Source: Odontocerum albicorne (lineage: Eukaryota > Arthropoda > Insecta > Trichoptera > Odontoceridae). Taken from it: a stretch of DNA of 64,000 bases. Positions 33,001 to 45,000 of the stretch are shown here, piece after piece. Under the pieces are notes generated by a model that did not search any database, had not been told where the DNA came from, and saw only the letters and a program-made list of their open reading frames with translations. The translations under genes and the position numbers were made by a program. The stretch lies in the NCBI GenBank assembly GCA_949825065.1, contig OX463862.1, forward strand, positions 14,689,592 to 14,753,591, given 5' to 3'. The stretch's first letter is position 1. Every line of letters begins with the position of its first letter.

Positions 33001-36000
33001 GTTAAAAGAGTACTGTTGAATTAATGGGAAGCTTTGTTCTTTCAGGGTTTGTTTCGTCAGCGTCATCTATCGGAGGAATCTTCGGATGTACCCTGACAGC
33101 TCAAAGCATTACAGGAGGTGCGACAAAATGCTCGTGTGGCTGGAGAAAAAGAGTAAGGCATAATGACTAATGTATCGGGGTATATTTATAAATATCATTA
33201 ACAACCCGGTCTAAGGAACAATAGATGATTAAGGCTAAGGCCACACCAATGTGCTTCGCTAGATGCTACGTGAATGATAGACTAGGTGACTTCATGCTTG
33301 GCCACACCAAAGTGCTTCGCACAAATTAATTTGACATTGGGGAGCGGTTGAGTCAACAAACGATGCCACTCTAAAAACTAACCAATTTCATTACAACTTA
33401 CTTTATGTTTATTTACTTCTTGTGCAACTTCATTCCAAAGTGATTTTATTACAGGTACATTTTTGTATAATTTGCTCGATGGGTTCCACAAAGGCTCTCT
33501 TTTGAACAGAGCTGTTATTAAAACTACCGCAATATTGTAAAATCACTTGGTGACAATAAAATTAACCAACACGTTTGTTCGTTAGGAGATTAACTCGGTG
33601 ACTAATCGTCATGTAGTGTGGCGCGAAGCGTCCAGTGTGGCCATTGCGATAGTATGCGGTGCGTTGGTTCGCTAGGATATGTCGTCTAACTCGCAGCATA
33701 GCTCTAAGCACCAAGAGAGGCTCCTACATGTGTGGCCGAGTTCTAAGTTGTACTTGGGAATGTTGTCTAAATACCAGAACATTTATTGCTAAAGAAGATC
33801 TTCGAATCGAATACAAATGGAAAGTCCAGAAAAAAGTGAAGATAGCATGTGGAGAACTTGTACTAGGAAATATTTCACTTGGAAAGTCGATTTTAGGAAG
33901 AGATCTCTAACACGTTGTATGAGAAATTGACTATTATGTGTATTTCTTGTCATGTGTAAAATAATTATGTATTTAAGCCACTAGAGCAGTCTTCGTGTTG
34001 ACATTCATGTCAAGACTATGATTTTCACTGCAGTTGATTTAGTGAGGGCTTTCTACATATATAACACTGGTTATGGAACATTAGTTGACTACAACACGCT
34101 GTGTGGTTACTCGACTATGGTGTCCACATAGATGGATTGGAGGTAGTCAGCGTTGATCTCTTAGATTTATAAACTATGAATTGTTATTTATAGTCAATGC
34201 ATTACCACTGTGAAGGTTTAAAGACATTGTAATTTGTTTAGTAAAACGTTGTTTATTCCACTTTATACAACGGTATAACCCTACCGGTTTCAAGGAATTA
34301 ATCTCATCATCAGAGGAGTAAAAACAAGATTGAATTTTGTTCGAACAAGTACCGACATACACGTTTCTAACGGTAAAAGTTTGGTTTGGTGATTGTGGGT
34401 GGAGAGAGGCAGGAGACAACTTCAGCAAGCAGCGGTAAGATATTGGGTATATATGTGTTTGCCAGATGTTCATCGCAATGCACTGACTTGGACAGATTAG
34501 AGACGTTAGAAATACTCAATTGGATATTTCTAACGCCTCTAATATGTCCAAGTCAGTGCATTGGGATGAACATCTGGCAAACACATAAATTCCCAATATC
34601 TTACCGCTGCTTACTGAAGTGGTCTCTTGCCTCCCTCCAACCACAATCCCCGAATTTTTCCCGTTAGAAGCGTGTCATGCGGTCCGCGGCGCCCTTGTGT
34701 GCAACCAGTGGTCATACGAGTATATGACGAATCATGTTTTTTTTTACCATACAAATACATTTTTTTGTTGGTTCAATACATGTTTTCTCTTCATATCTAG
34801 TTGTAGTATCATTTTTTTTTCTTTCTGATTTACATTGATTGAACCTTTTTGTATACCTCTGCATTCAAAATAATAAATTACAAAAAAAATAGCAAGTACG
34901 TATTTCGTTGTAAAGTCAGATATCGAAAAAAATATTGGAACAAAATTTGCAATTTATTCTTCTTTATGTGCAGCCGCTGGAAAATTTTGTGTCGTCAATG
35001 CGGCCAGTGGGGCAATTTGGGTTGGGCAGGCCTGGTCAAAAATATGAATGAAGTTTTCATACATATTGACATGTTTGAAAGCTGCATTCGTAATATATGT
35101 TACAAAACAACGTATAAGTGTAAATAAGTAATAATGCAAACATCCAACTTACAGTACCCGGCGGTAAGTAATACACATCGGGCTTAAGAAAGGGACTATC
35201 GACCGTAGTCGGTTAACCTCGGATTTGTAGAGCGTCGTCTCTGTTCGCCTAGAACGCTTGACAACGACTGGTAAATCGCGACGAAACAAGTGTATGAATG
35301 ACAAAGACGACGCTCTACAAAGCTGAAGTTAGCCGATTACGGCCTACAGTCTGTTTCTTAAGCCCGATGTGTATTACTTAACACCGGGTACTGTACGTGC
35401 AGTCGACATCTCATGTGTTTCTCCTTGCATAGTACGAGTATTATTTGTCCCGAATATTCGAGCTTTCTCAAAAGGTGGAAAATACTTATATACCAATCCG
35501 GTTTTGGACTTGCTGTTTTAGAATTATGCGAACTACATGAATTTAACAGACAAATGAAGACAACCTCCGTGGCCTGGTGGTAAGACACTTGTCTGCCGAT
35601 TCGATCCCCGCTGGAATCCAGTTTTTTTTTAAAATAGGATTCCATTCTGGTTAACACTTAGGGCCTATAAAAATAGCTTTTTGGTTGGTTGGAAGAGATT
35701 TCCACATGGCAATAAACACGCCAGGAAAATACAATATATAAAAAAGAAAAGAAAAAGGCACGCATTCAAACAAAATCGCATTTTAATGTGCAAAATTATA
35801 TAGTATAATATATTTGAGGTTGCTTGCAATTTTGCACATTAAAATGCGATTTTGTTTGAATGTGTGCCTTTTTTTTCTTTTATACATTGTATTTTTGCAG
35901 AAAAAGGATCATAAATTTGAGGAAGATGTGGATTTTAGTGGGTATATTGATAGACTTTGCTTCACTTGTCTCCGTGTAAATGATTGTCGCATTTACCGTC

Positions 36001-39000
36001 CTGAAATTCTAACCTGTTTCAGTTCAATAATAACAGAAACGAGTACCCAATGATCGCTGGTTTAGTGGATATCACTCGCAAGATTCTCTTCTGTGGCGCT
36101 ACCATCATTAGTCGAGAGTTTGTGTTGTCAGCTGCTCACTGTCTTCAGAATGCTGTAGTTGCTAATGTGCGAGTTGTCGTTGGTCATCTGGAAATTAATC
36201 CTGGAAGTAAGTATTTGATATCCTCTATTTTCATGTACAATCAAGAAAAGTTTGAATATAAAATCTTTGATAGCGGTTGTATGCTCTGGTGCAGGGAGTT
36301 CTCAAATAAAAGTCAAGTATATACTTCTAAGTAATTGACAATTATAATATATTTGTGCACATACATACATACGTACACGTATAATTATGTCCTTTCTTAT
36401 CTTGAAACACATCCATCACCTCTTCCACGTCCATTCACCTTTTTCATACAACTCCTACGATTTCTCATACTTTCTACGTTTCTTTCTTTCAAAATATCAT
36501 TCACTTGATCCAATCATATTTTTCTTGGTCTTCCTCTATCATCCCTCCCACTCATATTCACACTATATATTTTTTTTGCTCTTGCTTTACCCCTTTTGAA
36601 ATATTAAACCACACAGCAAAAGCGCCGTTCACTCTGTTACATATACTCGTATAATGATGTAATACTAATTTTCAATTTACATTCAACACCGTTCAATACT
36701 TTCCATAGTATGCCTCTTGTCACATAGTTATATACTGTTTCCAATTCCACAAATGCACAATATAACTTTTTATTATTTGTCATATATTTTATTATTTGCC
36801 ATATATTTTATTATTTGCCATATATTTTATTATTCGTCATATATTTTATTATTTGCCATATATTTTATTATTTGCCATATATTTTTATTATTTACCATAT
36901 ATTTTTATTGTTTGCCATATATTTTTACACAAGTAAACGTTAAGAGAAAATCTGATGCGCGCACCATATTCCATTTAAAAAGGCACCCTGAACATTTCAC
37001 ACTTTCTTTTCACCCTTTCGTTTTACGCTTTCTATCAAAAATTTTCATACTGTTAACTTCCTCTACTCAACAAACTAATGACTCTATAACCTTCGCACTC
37101 TATTCTTGCACCCTTGTATTTATATTAATTTTATTTATAAGAGTATAAATAACAGACGGCATGTAATCAGTCTTAACTATGGCATATAAATACCATGTGG
37201 ACACCCCTACAGTCCCACAAACCTTAATTTGGACCTACCTAGAAGCATAACACACATTCGTTCATAAAAAACGCGTATACATAGAAACGCAGTATTCCGC
37301 GCTTTTTTGCTCTTTGGACATTGTGGCTATACCAAAAAATGGATGCGCTTTTATGTTCGCCTTTCCATTCCATACTATAGATATTTTACTGTGGAAAACA
37401 ATGGCGTCGCATAAATCAATAATAATAGTTTTATGCATTTGAAAAAAATAAAGATAACTCATAAGGTGTACTGCGGTACATTTATTTTTCTTTCAAAGAG
37501 TAAATATAACAAATGTAAACATTTTCGTTAATAAGTGATATTTTTAATTTATTTTTCAGTTGCAATAACTGGTTCCCAATCTATCAGAGCCGCTCAGTTC
37601 ATCAAACATCCATCATACACTGGGTGAGTTTTTATTTCCAATATCCATTTACGTAGATCTTCTCCTGAAATTTTAGCTACTAATGCTTCTCAAAATTGGA
37701 TAGCCGAGTAGGGGAGTTAAAAAAAACGCCTAAACTTATCTACCATAACTATTATCTAGCATGGATTTGACACAATTCAATCCCAAAGTGCTGTTCTGTT
37801 TCCATTTTTAGTTATACTACAATATTTCAGTTATTTGCTTCCTTTTCTTCATGAGCATACAGTCAGTTATATTTCTTCTTCTCTCGTGTGGCTTCCCTCT
37901 TACAGTTCGTTGTTTAAATTTGTCTTCCATTACATAGTTTCAGGAGTAGTCCAATGAATTTCCTCCAATCTTCCCGGGAACTAATGTGATGCATTGGACA
38001 CTCCTCAACGATGTGACCAACAGTCTGGACCGTTCTACATGAGCACAGCGGGGAATCAATGAAATCCACCTACGCAAGGCGTATGCACTGTGGTTTCATT
38101 TAAGACTATTGAGAGTACACCACATTTTTTGTGACAGGTCAAATCCTTGATAAAACACATAAGAATCAATAACCGGGTGGAGATTTCCCATCGAAAACCA
38201 ATCCCATTGCTATCTCCAGGTAACTGACAGTTAAACTTGATATAGATATTAAAGTCATTCATGCTGCCTATCTACAATGATGATGATAAATATAAACTCA
38301 TGACTTTTTCAAGACGTGGGACTGAGCAGTACTTTAAAAACTTAATCTATGATCAGACCATCGTGCGTGTCAATACTATCACAGACCTTAGCATCATGTC
38401 CAACAGTAAAATTACATTCGATTGAGAGTTGCATTTATCTACCAATAAAGTTCTAGGATTCGTTAAAGCCTCTAGGGCATTTGGTAAGGATTGCGCTGTC
38501 ATGAGCTATCTTTACAATTCAATAGTTCACAGTAGATTAGAGTGTATCTTAATCTAATGGACCCCGAGAGGAATCCAGAATCCCCTGATAGTTAATAGAA
38601 TCCAAAAGAGATTACTGTGACACCTTTATTGCTGAGTACGAATTTTGTCCATGACTCTCTTTTTCCGCTTGAACCTTATAACTGATGATTTAACCTTGAC
38701 TTTTTCAGGAGTGGTCTCGACTACGACATAGGGCTTGTGAAGACAGCAGAAAGCATTTTGTATAGTTACAGTGTTAGTCCCGCATGTCTTCCATTCAGCC
38801 AGACCCAAAAAACCTTTGTCGACTCCTATGTTGAAGCTTTTGGTATGTTGACTTATTCAATATTTTTTACAGAGGATTCCATTTAAATCAATAATTCCTA
38901 ACGTGAGCACCATTGTCCCTTTTGAGAATGATTTTAATTTTGAGGGAAATTAAGATACTACCTTTATCAAAAATTTTAGGACCGGGCACCGTGTGGCGCT

Positions 39001-42000
39001 GTCAGTCACCCGATTGGAATTTTTTATTTTTTGCTATTTCTTTTTTGCTAGGTTACCACATATGTCATTGACACTTCCCTCCAAATTTCAGCGTCATAGC
39101 TTGACATTTGTAAAAGTTACGCTGTACTGAGTACATCTACCTTTGTGCGTGTTTTCGATTTTTTACAAGTTTGAAAATGGCATCAACTGTGCATCAACGA
39201 GTTTGCATTAAATTTTGTGTGAAAAACGGATTTAACGGTCCGCAGACCTTGGAAATGTTGTAGAAGTGTTTCGGCAACGATACTCTTTCGAGATCAAACG
39301 TTTTTCGGTAGCACGAACGGAGAAGTATATAGAATTATTAGGGGGATGATATGGCTCATTGTGATATTTATTAAATATTTTGGTAATAAAACGCAAACCA
39401 GCTTGAATATACTATATATATCTCACTTGTAAACTTAATTCGTGTCATAACTGCAAAAAAAATATGATGTCAATTGAAAAATGATAAATCTATGGTTGTA
39501 GTTACTTATATAATATTTCTTTGTGATCCGAAAATGTCAGTAAAGTTAAAAGGAAAAGTATACCAAACAATTGTCAGACCCGCACTCCTCTATGGCTCCG
39601 AATGCTGGACGATGTATAACTCTTACTCCAGGCAACTAGAAACTGCTGAAATGCGCATGCTACGATAGTCAGCTGGTGTGTCCCTAAGAGACAAAATAAA
39701 AAGCTCACGCATTCGTGGAAGCCTAGGTGTTACAAACATCAATAGTAAGATGGAGGAGAGGCTATTGAGATGGTATGGGCACGTTGGACGCAGAGCACCC
39801 GATCACATTGTGAACTAGGCAATGTCCATGGATCTTCCTCGAATAAAAACCAGAGGAAGACCAAAGAATAATGGGTGGTGCAAAAAAATAACCTGATGCA
39901 GAGGCACGGCCTGGGGGACGTAGTCCGTGACAGAAGAGCATACAACCTGAGGACGAGGAGAGCTGACCCCAACAGTCTTCGCAGACAGTGAGTTGGAATG
40001 GAGCCAGGGAGAAGAAAGTTACTTATATAATATTGTATGTACGGAACGAAAATTAGTATATGAAAAACTACCTATTAGATATACCTACTATGGTTTCATT
40101 ATAGATAAACTAATATTGTAATAGTATTCAACATATTTTCACATTGCAAAAACTAAAAAGGTCTAATGTTATACTAGGGAGGCTTTGACTTATCCTAAGA
40201 CGCTCCAAAGGGCGTTCATCCAAAAAAGGTTGGAAATACCTGATTTAAATTAATATATATCGATGTTAAGGTCGATATAAATTATTTCCTTAATGTTGTT
40301 CATCTTTCTTGAATCATACAATATATAGGTCATTACATGACATTACGTTACATTACACATTATGACTTTAAAGGGCATTACACTACATGACAAATTAATG
40401 TGTATACTATATAACAAATGTTGCACCTGACGCCCATAGTATCTCGCTATTTACTCAGAAGAAGACCTGAACAATGAAAGCCCCAATCACAGTTGCATAT
40501 TTAATTATAACAAAGGACAGTTTATATGGCGCCGTTTCAAGAGCAAACTCTAACTTGGTATTTAACCCACTTTTATTGATAGATTAAAAGTATTCCAAAA
40601 AAAAGTTAAGTGTACGAATATGAAGGAGATGGCTGCAGCGGTTAGAGTACTTCCGATAGAGCACTTCCCCACAGCTGTATATGTTTAAAAAAACATATTG
40701 GATAAGTAATTACACTTTCACTGTATACAATACGTGAAGGCTTATTGTAATGTGTAGGCTTATTAGGTCTCGGCCACACAGGTAGGAGCCTCGCTTGGTG
40801 CTTAGAGCTATGCTACGAGCTAGGTGACAATCGTAGCGAACCAACGCACCCCATACTATCGCAATGGTCACACTGCACTTCGCGCCACGCTATGTGACTA
40901 TTATAGTCACCTAGTAGCGTAGCTCTAAGCAAGTGAGGCTCCTAACTATGTGGCCGAGAGCCTTACGGTGTTTCAACCCAATGTTAGACTCGCTCCGTCC
41001 TCGGCATGCTTTAAGAAGCGAATGAAAAAAACTCTTAATTTCTAGTCAGTAATATAACGTGTTTCATTCCTGATTTTTCTTTTCCTTTCCTCTCCACCGT
41101 CTTTTCCATTTCCTTTGATTGATGATATTTCACTTTATATGAAAAGGAATGTTTGGTTGATTATCCGTCTTTGTGGAGTTTGTGGACATATGCTCACGTA
41201 TGTATGTGTCCAAGGATTTCGTAGGTATGATAATCATTTGAATGTTTTTGCGACCATATAACTTGCTTCATTTACTTTTATCTGGTTGGTTGGAAGAGAT
41301 TGCCGCCTGGCAATAAGCCCGCCAGATTGTATTTGCAATAAAAGTGTTAAATAAAATAAATGTATAAATGTGAAAATCACTTCCAAACAACAAAAAATAC
41401 GTCAAAGAGGCCTTAATTGGAAATCAGACGGTTAAATGTCAACATATCAAAATGGAGAATATTGTGTGATGGATAGATTCTCTGTATCTGTGATGAGTAG
41501 TCCATGCGACACTTGCTGTAGTACCCGAGGAGTGCGATGTCTTACATCAAAGAGGACTTGATTCATAAAACGCCCAGATCTGTCCAGGTGGCAGAATTCT
41601 GGACGGAAGTAGTATAATACGTTTGACACGATAAGATCATAAAAAAGGAAATGATATAACCAATAAATATTTCTGGGCAAATAAGACAAAGATCGTTGTC
41701 GACATGATACGAATGAAAAGTCTCTTTAAACGACAAAACAATTTTCGATATCACTTACAATTACTTTGCATTACATGGCATGGCTTTGGCGGGGGCCACT
41801 CAATACTTTGGAACCTCATTTGCTTAGACTTTTCTCTTCTTCCCAGTGTCATGTCAGGTCCCCCCAACGTTGAATATCACCTGAGAGTAAGCATCTTTAT
41901 CCCCGGCAACCCAAAAAAGATCCCCAACGCTCCTTATACCAGTCCAATAACTTATATTGCAGAGCCAGGAGATTTGCCTCCTGCCAACACCTCTTCTACA

Positions 42001-45000
42001 CTCTATTTTGCCTCGGATGATCCGGTGCAGTAATTTGTACTTTGCTCCTCTAAGTACATGACCCAAATAGGACACCTTTCGGATTTTAATATAAGACTTT
42101 TAATATAATAAAATTAATTCATTAAATTTCTAGGAAGAAACACTACAGCATCAGAAGAAGATGATCACAATTGCCATTCTAGGGTATCACTGCAAGTGAT
42201 AGATAAAGATACTTGCGCTGCAGCTACCGGGTTTGAGATCAACCAAAGAATTATGTGCACATATATGAGTGATGAAGGAGCATCATTATTGCAGGTATTT
42301 TAAGTTATAGTCTCAATCAACCTGTCTTTATCATTTTTTATGCCATACCTTACTTTTACGTGTCATTTTCAGTCGAATATTGTGGCAAGTACCAATTGTC
42401 ACAAATCTTAGAGGTTTCTAAAGACATGTTGGCGATCATCATTCCTATCTTGACTCTTGAAGCAGCAGCTTTGAATAAAGATATGGCACCACAGTGAAAC
42501 CTCTCCCATTAATACTTCAACCCAGAGATGCGTTTTCTTCCCGCACTTAAGTCCTGAATTTCCCCCTGCACTATCAATTAATGGATCTCATATTTTTCTC
42601 TTCGCATTATAATTGCACAAATTACTTCGGCTTTCTCTTTTCTATTGTGGATAATAATTCTCTATTTTATTAATCCATTTCGGTATGTCATAATTATGGG
42701 ATTCGTCAACCCATGAGGCTCTCAGCCTATATTGACAGTATCACATTTCAAAAGCGTCTAGTTTATATTACGAGCATATATTATACATAGTAAAGGCATT
42801 GGCATTGTGGAGGTTTCAAGATATTGTAATTTGTTTAGTCAAACACTGTTTATTCCACTTATAATGGTATAACCCTACCGGTTTCAAGGTTTTCACCTCA
42901 TCATCAGAAGAGCACAAACCAGACTGAATACAAAGATAGGAATTTAGGTATCGGGTATAGGTCATTCAGTCAATAGTAATAAAAAAAATTAAATATCTGG
43001 AAGACCGACTGAATGGTCAATGGAACCAGTCTCAAGATATCAAAATAAGAGTGGAGATGGGGCGAAGCTGCTTCTTCAAAATGTAGGATCTCCTCTGAAA
43101 CAAAGATTTCAATCTCGACTTGTGTATTCTGTGTACATGTAGAGAACATGTTGTTAGATGGGCACTTATATAGATTACCAACATACACGCTTCTAACGGT
43201 AAAAAAATGGAATTGTGGGTGGAGGGAGGCAGGATACAACTTTAGGGAGCAGCGGTGAGATCTTGGGAATGAATGTATTTGTCAGATGTTCATCCCAATG
43301 CGCCGACTTGGATATTTCTGGAGCATTTATACAAGTCAAGACTAAGCAAGTATATAAATCAGAAGTACAAAGTGTGCGTAGAAGAAGTGAACTGAAAAAA
43401 AAACGTTTTTGCTATGAATAATAAACAATTATACAAGACGAGATGAATAAATGTGGAATGGACGAAAGTTGCTATAGTTCGGAAAATCTAGGATGAATCG
43501 TATGACAGCTCACAAATTTGCCCCAATACAACCTTATAACGATGTTCAGTAATTTTAATTATTTTATCAACTTTAATATAATCCTCGATTCTAATAAATA
43601 GCAAGTTATTTAGGTAAATACATTACATAAAACTAACAATAATGACAAATTAATACATCTTGTCACAAATTAGCAAAAATGTGGCAGTTTGTTAAAATCA
43701 AATAATATTTGGTGACGTTTGTCAAAAGTCACTACGTTAGTGTCTGCATTGGCTAGGGATGGGGTATTCGATAATTGGGATTTCGAAAATCGATTTTAAT
43801 TAAATGTTCGTACAAATCATACAATGCATTAGAAAGTCAGTATAATGAAAATTAGGAATTAAAACGTCAGTTTAGAGAAAACCAATTGTTCGATTTATAA
43901 AAAAACTATTCGATTTGTAAAAAAAAACGATTTTACCCCATCCCTTTGTGACAAACGTCGCACGGTTCATCCTAGACTTTCTGAAGTACAGGCGAACCTC
44001 GACTTTCGCACATTCGACTTTCGCACAATTCGCTATTTCGCACATTTTTGAAAAATAGTTTTTTAATTATTTTTTTCCCGAAATAATGCAAAAATGTTTT
44101 GTTTCCCTGTTGCACCATGAAACGCTTATGAGCCCAGTCCGCACTGTGAAAAGTGTTATGTCCTGTTCGCACATATGTTCGCACATATGCATTAACATAC
44201 GAGAGCGAGCGAATCAAACGCATGCATTTGAATTTACTAATTTGTACACACTCCCGTCTGATCTCGACAGGTTCAGTCTTGCGTTAGCATACGCACAGAT
44301 GAATTGTTCTGCGAGTTTTGTTTCAAATATTACGTACCCGTTTTAACATAATTTATTTTGGGAGAAGTTGTACAGTAGTAATATTAAATAAATTATTTTG
44401 TTTAAAAAATAAAAAAAAATAAAAAGTTTTAACATGAGTGAGAAACGAAAAAACTGTGAAGTAAATATAGCTAAAAAAAAACCAAGAACCCATAAACTTC
44501 ATACAATCGAAACGAAGATGGATATAATAAAACGATCTGAAAATGGAGAGTCGTTTGCTTCAATTGGCCGATCGTATGATATAAACAGGTCTACGATATG
44601 TTCGATATTAAAGAATAAAAATAAAATTAAGGAATATGTAAAAAATTGTGGAAATATATCATCAAAAATTGTTTCCAAAAAGCACGGCATAGTAATTGAT
44701 GAAATGGAGAAATCTTTGATGTATTGGATTAGTGACCAAAATCAAAAAGACGTACCTCTGAGTACTTCGGAGATTCAAGCTAGGGCTATTAGCTTGCATA
44801 ATGATTGGAAGGCTAGACTAAAAAATGATTCTGACACGGTGTTTCATGCAAGTAACGGCTGGTTTTCAAATTTTAAAACAAGGTATTCTTTACGCAATAT
44901 TAAATTCACCGGAGAATCAGCCGATGCGGATAAAGATGCTGCAAAAGACTTTATTCCGTCACTGTCCAAAATTATTGAAGATGGAGAATATACCTCTAGT

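Noticed and set aside
34386..34433. IVGG-like segment (VIVGGERQETT) upstream of gene B exon 5
   Set aside because: It lies in the P1 repeat (the same wording occurs at 43206-43230), lacks a good acceptor and would leave the wrong phase.
34619..35139. Frames such as those at 34849-35127
   Set aside because: No splice signals, no motif, and no counterpart in gene A.
35816..36053. 79-codon ORF before exon 5 of gene B as a separate gene
   Set aside because: Reads through an inverted repeat and then out of frame over exon 5.
36717..37148. 143-codon hydrophobic ORF
   Set aside because: Low-complexity 19-bp repeat; residues are those of the repeat.
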